64,000 nucleotides of DNA from positions 1-64,000 of the forward strand of contig NZ_CABJCG010000017.1 in NCBI RefSeq assembly GCF_902364025.1, given 5' to 3'. The stretch is from Enterocloster lavalensis (GTDB lineage: Bacteria > Bacillota > Clostridia > Lachnospirales > Lachnospiraceae). Positions 53,554 through 61,783 of this stretch are shown here, piece by piece. The translations under genes were made by a program, and so were the position numbers. Below the pieces are notes generated by a model. The model searched no databases and was not told the DNA's origin. It saw only the letters and a program-made list of their open reading frames with translations. The number at the start of each line of letters is the position of its first letter. The stretch's first letter is position 1.

Positions 53554-54572
53554 GGCCCTACTCCCGCACCTTGGCGGCAAGCTCTTCCACGGTGAGGGCG
53601 AGCACCGCCGTCCAGGTAGTTCATGCGCCGGAAGCTGCCCTCGTCGAATCGGTACTCCGGCGTCGCAAAGGGATAGGAGACCTCGTCCACGTAGTACCAG
53701 GGGTCCTCCCGGTGAAGCGGATTGTTCAGCACGTGGAACTGCTGGGCCGGCATGTAGCTCTGAGCCAGCAGAAACGCCTTGCGCCCCTGTCCGTCCTCGC
53801 AGACGTCCGCCACCATCACCACATGGCCCGGGCTTCCGCCCCTCAGAAACACGTCGCCGATCTGAACATCCCCGATGTCGGCGGGCCTGGATTCCTCCCA
53901 CATGGACAGGGTGCTGGAATAGGAAAACGCGATAAACAGATAACGCTCAAATGCCTCATAGGAATCGTCGTAGGAGGCGCTCTGGCTCCAGCTCACCGAA
54001 TTTCCGTTCACCTTCACTCTCCCGCCATCCCGGTAGGTGGGGTAATCGAACCAGAAGCCGTTCACAAAATGGAACCCGATCTTTTCCGGCTGTCCGGAGT
54101 GCCAAAAATATTCCGCGTACATCCGCATCACCGAGTCCGCGCACTGCTGTACATCCCCGCTCTCCAGAACCGGCATGGCAAACACTGCCGCGGCCGCTTC
54201 CTGGTTTCCCTTTAAGCGCCCATCGTAGAGATGGACCGGCTCGCCGTCCGGCAGCAGGGAGAAATTCCGCACAAAGCTCCCGAAGCTTCCTTCCTCCTGG
54301 TGAACTCTGGAAAATCCCTCCGGCGCCGGTAAACGGCTCTCCAGCGTGGTCCCGTCCGGGTTGATGGCCCAGGCATGTCCCGGCCCTCCGGTCTCCTCCG
54401 CCTGCGTCTCAGTGGTAAGAGGACGCGCCTCGCGGCTGTTCTCAGTCGAGAGAACGGTCTGCTCCATGGGGTTGCCGGAAGCTGTACTCTCTCCCGCGCT
54501 TTCTCCCCCCGCGCAGCCCGCCGCAGCCAGCGCTGTGCACATAATAAGCATCAAAAAACCACTCCGTCTCAT
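53544..54572 (-). CDS. DUF4846 family lipoprotein
   Basis: This 342-residue lipoprotein has a signal peptide and lipobox ending AAAGC (Cys20), a Ser/Thr/Glu-rich spacer to about residue 65, then a DUF4846 domain with SPGHVVMVADVCED and FLLAQSYMPAQQFHVLNNP. The C-terminal 25 residues are Arg/Gly-rich and look unlike the family, perhaps an extension from the overlap with the next gene. DUF4846 has no established function. It follows the 265-residue gene by 52 bp and is probably on the outer face of the membrane. Confidence 0.8.
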   Translation of the reverse strand: MRRSGFLMLIMCTALAAAGCAGGESAGESTASGNPMEQTVLSTENSREARPLTTETQAEETGGPGHAWAINPDGTTLESRLPAPEGFSRVHQEEGSFGSFVRNFSLLPDGEPVHLYDGRLKGNQEAAAAVFAMPVLESGDVQQCADSVMRMYAEYFWHSGQPEKIGFHFVNGFWFDYPTYRDGGRVKVNGNSVSWSQSASYDDSYEAFERYLFIAFSYSSTLSMWEESRPADIGDVQIGDVFLRGGSPGHVVMVADVCEDGQGRKAFLLAQSYMPAQQFHVLNNPLHREDPWYYVDEVSYPFATPEYRFDEGSFRRMNYLDGGARPHRGRACRQGAGVGPWR

Positions 54573-54624
54573 CGCTCACTTCCTTTCCATTTGACCCCGG
54601 GGCCCCTGCCCTGAGTCTGCCATA

Positions 54625-55422
54625 TCAGCGGACCCGCCAGCGCAGGCTGTAGGCTGAAATCCAGGTGCCCGTCTCGGGCGGAAATTCCTCCACTCCCTCC
54701 GTGTCGGCAAAAAACACCTGCGCATCCGCAACGCGGAGGCTGGCCCCATACAGATCCGACATGTAGTTGTCCTCTGCCGGTCTCAGATTGAGGGCGGTCA
54801 CTCCCTCGAATACAAGTTCCACTCCCGGACTCCACTGACAGTCAAATTCCATGGTCACCCGGCGGACGTCATCCACCGGACACATGGAACCGTCCTCGTT
54901 GGCGTGTGCGCCGCTGATATAGGAAAGCTCCCGCAGCACGCTGTCGTGAAACCCGCAGAACTCCCCAAGCAACCGTCCGGCGTCCCCGGGATTTTCCACG
55001 TAATTCCAGCCCGGCTCGTCGCTGGTATAACATCTGCCCTCAAAGGTGCTTCCCTCTACGGGTATGGACTCTCCCCGCAGCAGGCGGCACAGCAGCTCCT
55101 GCTGCTCAAACAGCCAGGGGACGCCTATGTACTCAAAAAATTTCGTCTCTCCCGGCAGTTTTCCCTCAAAGCCCGGCATCTGCACCGAAACCCCATCCGA
55201 CCTGCGCCATATCCAATCCGGAGAACTCCCCGGCACAATCTTGTTGATCAGAACCGGGTGCCCCTGGGCTTCCCGGTCCAGATAGTCGAAAAACCTCATG
55301 CAACCGCCGTTTTCACCCGGCATCCGCACCAGGCGGCGCTCATACCATCCCGTGTTGACCAGGGCGTAGACCTCGGACTTGAAGTAACGCCCCGTCTCCT
55401 TGTCCAAAACACGAACCTTCAC
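54625..55422 (-). CDS. Hypothetical protein, two-part
   Basis: This 265-residue protein has an N-terminal part (about 1-145) reading MKVRVLDKETGRYFKSEVYAL and a C-terminal part (about 155-265) with FCGFHDSVLRELSYISGA. The latter pattern, HDS...L then beta strands ending in LNLRP, resembles small immunity-like beta-sandwich domains. I do not assign a family. The start overlaps the upstream gene by 4 bp (ATGA). No signal peptide is present. Confidence 0.6.
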   Translation of the reverse strand: MKVRVLDKETGRYFKSEVYALVNTGWYERRLVRMPGENGGCMRFFDYLDREAQGHPVLINKIVPGSSPDWIWRRSDGVSVQMPGFEGKLPGETKFFEYIGVPWLFEQQELLCRLLRGESIPVEGSTFEGRCYTSDEPGWNYVENPGDAGRLLGEFCGFHDSVLRELSYISGAHANEDGSMCPVDDVRRVTMEFDCQWSPGVELVFEGVTALNLRPAEDNYMSDLYGASLRVADAQVFFADTEGVEEFPPETGTWISAYSLRWRVR

Positions 55423-55868
55423 TGCGATTCCTCCTCCGCTCCCGGCTCTCCCGTTCGTCTGCCGGGAATCAGCTTGCCCTGGGCGATAACCTTTGCCACG
55501 TCGTAGAAAGACTTCACGCTGTCCTCAGGACCGTTTTGGATGCGCTTCTCCGCTTTTGTGATGGGGGACATCTGGTTCCTGCCGTCCTTTGCAAGCACCG
55601 GAAGGCCGTTTTCCGTGAGTGCCCACCGGTATCCCAGGTCCGCCAGTCCGTTTCGCAGCAATGTCTCGCCCAGGTAAGTCCCGTACAGCACCGCCTGGTT
55701 CCAGATTTTCTGGTCGTCCGGTCCATTTTCCCGGAAATAGCGCGCATACAGCTCCAGGATTCCCTCCAAAACTTCGATACTCCCATCGCTGTAATCCAGG
55801 CTGCGCCCCAGCCTGGACGCCTGATCCTCCGCTGACCTCAGGATCGCTTCTTTCTCAAAAACTCCCAT
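55419..55868 (-). CDS. Hypothetical small helical protein
   Basis: This 149-residue protein starts MGVFEKEAILRSAEDQASRLG and continues IEVLEGILELYARYFRENGP, a mostly helical N-terminus, followed by YGTYLGETLLRNGLADLGYRW. That GTYLGE...L...W section is like DUF3806-type small proteins, a weak resemblance. The ATG at 55868 has AGGAGG upstream. It starts the cluster of five genes that ends with the zinc-ribbon gene. Confidence 0.6.
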   Translation of the reverse strand: MGVFEKEAILRSAEDQASRLGRSLDYSDGSIEVLEGILELYARYFRENGPDDQKIWNQAVLYGTYLGETLLRNGLADLGYRWALTENGLPVLAKDGRNQMSPITKAEKRIQNGPEDSVKSFYDVAKVIAQGKLIPGRRTGEPGAEEESQ

Positions 55869-55919
55869 CCTGTTCCTCCTTTGTATTGCAGGCACAGGGG
55901 CAGGTCCTGCTCCCGCCCT

Positions 55920-57248
55920 CTACGATACGAACCGGTAGCTCCCGTCCCCGTCCGCCTTCAGGCCCGTGGAGAAAAACTCCTTCGCCGCCCGGATCAGATA
56001 CTCCGTGTCCAAAACTCCCCCTGTCTCATAGGGCGAGTGCATGGCCAGCTCCGGCAGGCCGATATCCACGGTGTTCAATGCCACATGGGTATTGGAAATA
56101 TTTCCCAGTGTCGATCCGCCGGCCATGTCGGAGCGGTTGGTGAAGGTCTGCACCGGCACGTCCGCCTTCTCGCATACGGAGCGGAACACAGCCGCCGATA
56201 CCGCGTCCGTGGTGTACTTCTGGTTGGCGTTGAACTTGATCACGATACCGCCGTTTAAGTACGGCCGGTTGGTGGGGTCCGCCTTGTCCGTGTAGTTTGG
56301 ATGCACGCCGTGGGCGTTGTCCGCGGAGACCATGAAGCTGGAGGCCAGGGCGGTCAGGTACTGCTCCTGCGTCCGGCCCAGCGCCGTGTTCAGCCGCTTT
56401 AATGTATCCAAAAGGAAGGTGGATGCCGCGCCCTGCTTGGTGGTGCTGCCCACCTCCTCGTTGTCCAGTACCGCGTGGACGGACACGCTGTGGGCATTGC
56501 CGCCCGCCAGGAAGCCTTCCAGGGAACCGAAGGCGCACTGAAGGTCGTCGATGCGGCCGCAGGAGAAAAATTCCTCCCCGGCGCCCCAGACCGAACCCTT
56601 CATCCGGTTGTACAGGTACAGGTCGTGGCCCAGAATATCTTCCTCCGCCACGCCCGCGCTCTGCGCGATGGTTTTCATCAGGGTGCCCGCCGCGGCCTCG
56701 CCGCCGTACAGGGGCAGCATGTCGGACTGGGCGTTGTAGGCGTAGCCGTCGTTGACCTGCCGGTTCATGTGGATGGCCAGGTTGGGGATCATGACCAGGT
56801 CCCGGTCAACGTTCACCAGCTTCGTCTGAAGGCCGTCCGCGGTCCGCACCACCAGCCGCCCGGCGATGGACAGAGGGCGGTCAAACCAGGGCGCGCAGAG
56901 CATACCGCCGTATTTCTCCACGTTCAGCTTCACATAGTGGCCTTCCACCTTCATTTCCGGGTTCTCCTTGATCTTGAACGTGGGGGAATCGCTGTGGCTG
57001 GAAATGATCTGAAATCCGGTAAAATCCTTTCCTGGCACCCGGAACGCGATCAGCGAGGACATGTTGCGGGTGACAAAATAGCGCCCTCCGGCCTCTATGC
57101 TCCAGCAATCCGCCTCCTTCAACTCCTCAAATCCCTCGCCGCGAAGGCGCGCCGCCATGTTTTCCACCGCGTGGAAGCTGGTGGGGCTGTTCTCCAGGAA
57201 TGTCAGCAGCCGCTTTGTAATATTCTTTAAATTCTGTCTCTCATCCAT
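55920..57248 (-). CDS. apeB: M18 family aminopeptidase
   Basis: This 442-residue cytoplasmic zinc exopeptidase is the right length for the M18 family. The motifs SSHSDSPTFKIK (metal His), GRIDDLQCAFGSL (bridging Asp), LDNEEVGSTTKQGA (catalytic Glu and metal Glu) and MHSPYETGG (last metal His) are all present. It removes N-terminal residues from peptides. The ATG at 57248 has AAGGAG upstream. It is close behind an APC permease gene (25 bp), suggesting linked amino-acid and peptide use. Confidence 0.94.
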   Translation of the reverse strand: MDERQNLKNITKRLLTFLENSPTSFHAVENMAARLRGEGFEELKEADCWSIEAGGRYFVTRNMSSLIAFRVPGKDFTGFQIISSHSDSPTFKIKENPEMKVEGHYVKLNVEKYGGMLCAPWFDRPLSIAGRLVVRTADGLQTKLVNVDRDLVMIPNLAIHMNRQVNDGYAYNAQSDMLPLYGGEAAAGTLMKTIAQSAGVAEEDILGHDLYLYNRMKGSVWGAGEEFFSCGRIDDLQCAFGSLEGFLAGGNAHSVSVHAVLDNEEVGSTTKQGAASTFLLDTLKRLNTALGRTQEQYLTALASSFMVSADNAHGVHPNYTDKADPTNRPYLNGGIVIKFNANQKYTTDAVSAAVFRSVCEKADVPVQTFTNRSDMAGGSTLGNISNTHVALNTVDIGLPELAMHSPYETGGVLDTEYLIRAAKEFFSTGLKADGDGSYRFVS

Positions 57249-57273
57249 CCCAAAATTCTCCTTAAAATATAAA

Positions 57274-58689
57274 TTAGTCGGAACGCCGGGCCTCCCGCGC
57301 AGCCAGCATGGGCATAATGAAGCCTAGCCCCACCAGCACAAAGGGGGTGACAATGTTCAGCACCAGCTGGAAGGTATCCTCTGAGTAGATTCCCGTGATG
57401 CAGGCAAAGGCGGTAAATACAAAACACCAGATGCCAAACAGGATTCCCAATGTCCGTCCCTTCACAAAGCGGTACTGGGCAGGGAAACGCTCCCCTGCCC
57501 GTTTCAGGGCAATGTAGGCCACGAATACCCACAGATAGCGCAGGGGCATGCACACGGAGTTCACCTTAACCAGCCAGCGAACCAGCACGTCCACGTTCTT
57601 GATTCCAAAAGCAGGAACCACGATCAGGACGATCACGATTGCCATAACCAGCCTATGTCCATTAGTATAAGCCCCATTTGCATTTTTCACAAACATTTTT
57701 TTTGGAATGAAACGGTGGTCCGCGCTGTCGAGCAGCATGCGCAGGGGCGCATCGATGGACAGAACCATCACGGAAAACTGGCCTACCAGGTTCGTCAGGG
57801 CGTAGACGATCACAAAGAAATTGCCCAGATGGTAGTATTCTCCCAGCTTCTGGAAAGCATAATACGCTCCGTTTGTCATCAGGTCCTCCGGAATATGGCT
57901 GGAGTCAAACATCATGCCCAGGGCCACAGTTCCCAGAATGGCGGTCACCGCCACCATGGCAGCCAGGGCGATCATCCCTTTGGAAAAGTCCCGGGCCGGG
58001 TCCCGCATCTTGTTCACATAGGGAGAGATCTTCTCGCAGCCTCCCACGGCAAACACCAGTATGGACAAGCCCATGAAGAACTTTGCGTCAAATGTGGGCA
58101 GAAAGGTGCTGAGGGACCAGTCGATGTTTAGCAGACTGGCATCGGTGATAAAGGGCGCTGCAACCATCATCACCACAAACAGCATGGACATGATAAACAT
58201 GGCGGAACCGGCCAGCGTTGCCAGCTGTTTTAACAGGTTGACTCCCTTGCCCGCCAGGTACATAGCCATCAGGAAAATCACCAGACAGATCAGTTGCAGC
58301 ACCGTGGTGTTCATGTCGCTGGCCCGCTTGTCCTGGAACAAGGCCCAGCTAGCCGCGATCACCGCACCGGACGGCTTCTGAGAGATGTACGGCATGTGCA
58401 CCACCCAGTAAGTCCAGCCCGCGTAATAGGCCATCCTCGGCCCAATGGTCTCATAGATCCAGGAGCTGACGCCCCCTCCCGCGCGCTTGAAGGCGGAGCC
58501 CAGCTCTCCCACCATCAGAGCATACGGCACAAAGTAGATGGCAAAGATCAGAATCCAGCTGACGATGGCCTTCAGGCCCCCGTATTCTGAAAAGCCGTTG
58601 ATTACATTTCCAAAGCCCCAGACAGTGGAAAAGGCCATAAAGGCCAGGCTGTACCATAGTATTTTCTTCTCACCGGTTTGCGTGTCCAT
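57274..58689 (-). CDS. APC family amino acid permease
   Basis: This 471-residue, 12-helix permease has the APC signature in helix 1 (MAFSTVWGFGNVINGF) and helix 6 (SILVFAVGGCEKISPYVNKM). It is closest to the glutamate/GABA antiporter and YjeM-type group. The ATG at 58689 has CGAGGAG upstream; the open frame starts further up without a ribosome site. The amino acid it carries is unknown. Its position before the aminopeptidase suggests the two act on the same amino-acid pool. Confidence 0.9.
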   Translation of the reverse strand: MDTQTGEKKILWYSLAFMAFSTVWGFGNVINGFSEYGGLKAIVSWILIFAIYFVPYALMVGELGSAFKRAGGGVSSWIYETIGPRMAYYAGWTYWVVHMPYISQKPSGAVIAASWALFQDKRASDMNTTVLQLICLVIFLMAMYLAGKGVNLLKQLATLAGSAMFIMSMLFVVMMVAAPFITDASLLNIDWSLSTFLPTFDAKFFMGLSILVFAVGGCEKISPYVNKMRDPARDFSKGMIALAAMVAVTAILGTVALGMMFDSSHIPEDLMTNGAYYAFQKLGEYYHLGNFFVIVYALTNLVGQFSVMVLSIDAPLRMLLDSADHRFIPKKMFVKNANGAYTNGHRLVMAIVIVLIVVPAFGIKNVDVLVRWLVKVNSVCMPLRYLWVFVAYIALKRAGERFPAQYRFVKGRTLGILFGIWCFVFTAFACITGIYSEDTFQLVLNIVTPFVLVGLGFIMPMLAAREARRSD

Positions 58690-58756
58690 ATCGTTTCTCC
58701 TCGTATTATAAACAATTATATTAGGAGCGTCTCCCGGAACAGGCAATTTTATGCAG

Positions 58757-58784
58757 CAAAAAGACAGCCGCATCTGCCGCTGTC
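58757..58784 (-). terminator. Terminator of the FecBCD-type operon
   Basis: GACAGC and GCTGTC arms (58763-58768 with 58779-58784) with an inner GC extension are followed by TTTTT on the minus strand, just after the ATPase stop. Confidence 0.85.
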
Positions 58785-58800
58785 TCAAGATTGTACCGAT

Positions 58801-59556
58801 CTACAGATCCACCGCCACCATCTTCACTCCATCCACATCTTTCACATCACCGGAAAGACCATAGACCTGGCGCAGGGCTTCACGGTCCAGTATTTCCGGC
58901 CCTCCGAAACGAAATACCGTTCCTCCGTGGAGGAGAAGAAAAAGGTCACAGAACCGCAGCGCCAGATTTAAATCGTGGATAACCATCATGGCGGTAATTC
59001 CTTCCTCATGACAAATTTGTCGCATGAGAGACAGAACCCGGTACTGGTTACAGAGATCCAGACTGCTGGTTGGCTCGTCCAACAGCATCACCCGGGGCTG
59101 CTGTGCCAGAGCTCTGGCGAACATCACCTTCTGACGTTCTCCGCCGCTCAGTTCATCTAAGTAACGGCCTCGGATGGGGGAAAGTCCCAGGCGGTCCATG
59201 GCCTCGTGGACGATACGGTGATCCTGCTCCGTGAAACGCCAGTGCATATAGGGTCTCCGTCCCAGCATTACCATATCGTGAACCGTCATCCTTGTACTTG
59301 GGACGCTCTGGGATACCAACGCCACGCGTTTTGCCAGCTCCATGCAGGACATGTGAAGAAGCTCCTCCCCGTCCATCCGGATGCTTCCGTTATTGGGAAA
59401 TATAATTTTGCTGAAGCATTTGATCAGAGTGCTCTTTCCTGCTCCATTATTGCCGAGAATCGCCAGAAATGTCCCCGGCTCCAGCTCAAAATTCACTGAT
59501 TTTAACAGATCCGGTCCCCCCGGATACCGATAGCATAGTTCCGTTATCTTCAGCAT
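58801..59556 (-). CDS. FecE/FepC-type ABC transporter ATPase
   Basis: This 251-residue ATPase has Walker A LGNNGAGKSTLIKC (about 34-47), signature ELSGGERQKVMFARAL, Walker B VMLLDEPTSSLD and the H-loop VIHDLNLALR. The sequence is of the iron-siderophore/cobalamin/haem importer type. The ATG at 59556 lies 7 bases inside the permease gene, with GGGGAG upstream. It forms an importer with the FecCD-type permease and the lipoprotein upstream. Confidence 0.95.
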   Translation of the reverse strand: MLKITELCYRYPGGPDLLKSVNFELEPGTFLAILGNNGAGKSTLIKCFSKIIFPNNGSIRMDGEELLHMSCMELAKRVALVSQSVPSTRMTVHDMVMLGRRPYMHWRFTEQDHRIVHEAMDRLGLSPIRGRYLDELSGGERQKVMFARALAQQPRVMLLDEPTSSLDLCNQYRVLSLMRQICHEEGITAMMVIHDLNLALRFCDLFLLLHGGTVFRFGGPEILDREALRQVYGLSGDVKDVDGVKMVAVDL

Positions 59557-60614
59557 GTTTTAGTTCTCCCCTTAAACAACAGATATAAAAACAACGGCGC
59601 TCCCAAAAACGAAGTTATGGCTCCTATGGGCAAAACCACAGGGCTTAACAGAATTCTGGAAAGGAGGTCCCCAAAAAGCAGCAGCGATGCGCCGGCCAGC
59701 ACGGAACCCGGAATCAGGTAAATGTGATTGTTCCCCACCACCATCCGAACCATATGAGGTGCGATTAGACCAATAAAGCTGACAAGTCCTATTTTGGATA
59801 TGATGGAAGAGGCTGTGTAGCAGCAAATCAACATATTGACCAAAACCAAACGCCGGATATTGATTCCCAGGCTGGCGGCGATCTCTCTCCCACTTAAAAG
59901 GGCGTTAAAATCCCAGCGATGAAGCAGAAACCAGAACGTTGCCAGAGCGACTGTCAGGGTCATCTTCCGGATTTCATCCCATCCGGTGCCTCCAAGATCT
60001 CCAAACGTCCAGAAAAGCAGAGTGGCCAGCTGTGTCTCGTCCGCAAAATACTGCAGAAGCGTCGTCGCGCCGCTGAACATGGCGCTGATGGACACGCCTG
60101 CCAATACCATAGTTTCCGGAGTGATCCGGCAAAAACGTGATAGCCCCAGAATCACCAGGGCGACCGCCATACTCCCCGCAAAGGCGCAGGCAGATATCGT
60201 GAAACTTCCGGAACCAGCAGCCTGTATTCCCAGAATCATAATGGCAAACGCAGCGCCGAATCCGGCGCCTTGAGATACCCCCAGGGTAGAGGCGGATGCC
60301 AGGGGATTGTGAAGCACTGCCTGCAGAATGCAGCCTGTCACCCCAAGTCCGGCTCCCGCAATTACAGCCGTACAGATGCGGGGAAGACGCACATTGCGAA
60401 CCACGATATTGATTTTTTCATCTTCTGCCAGGCCGAATATCCCCAGAATCAACTGGTCTGTCGGAGTATCATAGGAACCCGCCCACAGCGATACCAGCAC
60501 AGACATTACCAGCAGCGCCGCCAGAAACAGCAAGAACACGAGGCTCCTTACATGCTTCCGGTAATACGCCGGATCTGTCTTATTCCTCTCCCATCTGAAT
60601 CTTCCTGAATTCAT
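59550..60614 (-). CDS. FecCD/BtuC-family ABC importer permease
   Basis: This 354-residue permease has about ten transmembrane helices. The family motifs RLPRICTAVIAGAGLGVTGCILQAVLHNPLA (shown in part: LAVLHNPLA-type block near 95) and APHMVRMVVGNNH near 275 are intact. It forms a homodimeric channel for an iron-siderophore, haem, corrinoid or similar chelate. The ATG at 60614 lies 35 bases inside the 3' end of the binding-protein gene, which indicates coupled translation. Confidence 0.94.
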   Translation of the reverse strand: MNSGRFRWERNKTDPAYYRKHVRSLVFLLFLAALLVMSVLVSLWAGSYDTPTDQLILGIFGLAEDEKINIVVRNVRLPRICTAVIAGAGLGVTGCILQAVLHNPLASASTLGVSQGAGFGAAFAIMILGIQAAGSGSFTISACAFAGSMAVALVILGLSRFCRITPETMVLAGVSISAMFSGATTLLQYFADETQLATLLFWTFGDLGGTGWDEIRKMTLTVALATFWFLLHRWDFNALLSGREIAASLGINIRRLVLVNMLICCYTASSIISKIGLVSFIGLIAPHMVRMVVGNNHIYLIPGSVLAGASLLLFGDLLSRILLSPVVLPIGAITSFLGAPLFLYLLFKGRTKTC

Positions 60615-61701
60615 AACCGTTCTCCTTCAGGGTAGCGTAAAAATCGTTTCCCAGAAACATTTTAAAAATTTCTGTGGCTTTTGCCTCGGGATCCACATCG
60701 GAAAACTGCTCCGGATAGAGTATGACCGCCGCATAGTACGCATCTGCCAGCGCTGTCTCCAGGTTTGCAGCATTGGATCGGAAGGAAATCTGGGAATACA
60801 CCCGTCCCTCTTTCACTGCCCTCAGTTGTTTATAAAAATCTGCATGTTTCGCGTAATCTTCCCGAATCAAAGGCATTCCGTTGAAATCCACAAAAATCAC
60901 ATCCGGATCCCATGCCATTACCTGCTCCAAATCAATGGAAAATGCTGCTGTCTGTCCCGTTTCATCTGCCAGATTTCTGGCATTTATCACCTGAAGCGGG
61001 CCGTAGCCAGCCTCCGTTCCTTCGAATCCATGAAAGCCTTTAAAACTCACTCCACCCACATATACAGATGGTTTCTTTTCTTCCGGCACATCGGCCGTGC
61101 GTGTATTCAAGTCTTTTTTTATTTGATCCATATACTGAATCAGCTCCTGCGCCCGTTCTTCGTTTCCGTATACTTCGCCCATGATCCGAAGAGTTTCGTA
61201 TGCGTCCTGGTCCATGAGCGCATCGCTTCCAGGCACCAGAACCACCGGAATCCCGCTGATATCCTGCAGTTTTTGCGCGTCGTTGCTGTCGTAGTTGGAC
61301 ATGATGATCACGTCCGGATTCACGGCGATCAGTTCTTCCGTATAGTGATTTCCATTGGTGCCAATCACCGGAAGATCTTTAAAATAGTCAAAGTTTACAT
61401 AGTTATAAGGCCGTGACAGCACCTGTTCCTTCTCGCAGTCCTCCACTGCGATCACCCTGTCCTGGGCCTGCATGTAGCACGTATAGCGGAGGGCGCCAAC
61501 ATTCAGGCAGACCACACGATCCACCAGGGCGGGAATCTCCACCTGGCGGCCAAGCGCGTCTTCTATGATTTTTGATTCAGGAGCCGCCTTCCCGCTCCCA
61601 AGCGGTTTGCCTGCCGGTTTTGCAGCGGCCGCGCATCCAACCAGGCCTGCCGCAACCGTCACAACCAGGATCATTGCAGATAAAAGTCGTTGTTTTTTCA
61701 T
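60580..61701 (-). CDS. FecB/BtuF-type substrate-binding lipoprotein
   Basis: This 373-residue lipoprotein has a lipobox LVGC at Cys23 and the two-lobed metal-chelate binding fold: DALGRQVEIPALVDRVVCL at the start of the mature domain, then a long central helix and LAVNPDVIIMSNY. The sequence resembles periplasmic-binding proteins for iron-siderophore or cobalamin uptake. The ligand cannot be read from sequence. The ATG at 61701 has ACAGGAAAG upstream. It is 82 bp downstream of the metallo-beta-lactamase gene, across a strong hairpin. Confidence 0.9.
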   Translation of the reverse strand: MKKQRLLSAMILVVTVAAGLVGCAAAAKPAGKPLGSGKAAPESKIIEDALGRQVEIPALVDRVVCLNVGALRYTCYMQAQDRVIAVEDCEKEQVLSRPYNYVNFDYFKDLPVIGTNGNHYTEELIAVNPDVIIMSNYDSNDAQKLQDISGIPVVLVPGSDALMDQDAYETLRIMGEVYGNEERAQELIQYMDQIKKDLNTRTADVPEEKKPSVYVGGVSFKGFHGFEGTEAGYGPLQVINARNLADETGQTAAFSIDLEQVMAWDPDVIFVDFNGMPLIREDYAKHADFYKQLRAVKEGRVYSQISFRSNAANLETALADAYYAAVILYPEQFSDVDPEAKATEIFKMFLGNDFYATLKENGYEFRKIQMGEE

Positions 61702-61723
61702 AATTATTTTCTTTCCTGTTATC

Positions 61724-61771
61724 AAAAAGGGGAGAGAATACCCCAAATGGAATTTACAAGTATTCTCTCCC
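61724..61771 (-). terminator. Terminator or attenuator between the MBL gene and the binding-protein gene
   Basis: GGGAGAGAATAC and GTATTCTCTCCC arms (61730-61741 with 61760-61771), a 12-bp perfect stem, are followed on the minus strand by CCTTTTTG. Only about 22 bases separate its end from the next start codon, so downstream genes depend on read-through or a promoter inside the upstream gene. Confidence 0.85.
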
Positions 61772-61783
61772 TTATCATTGTAC

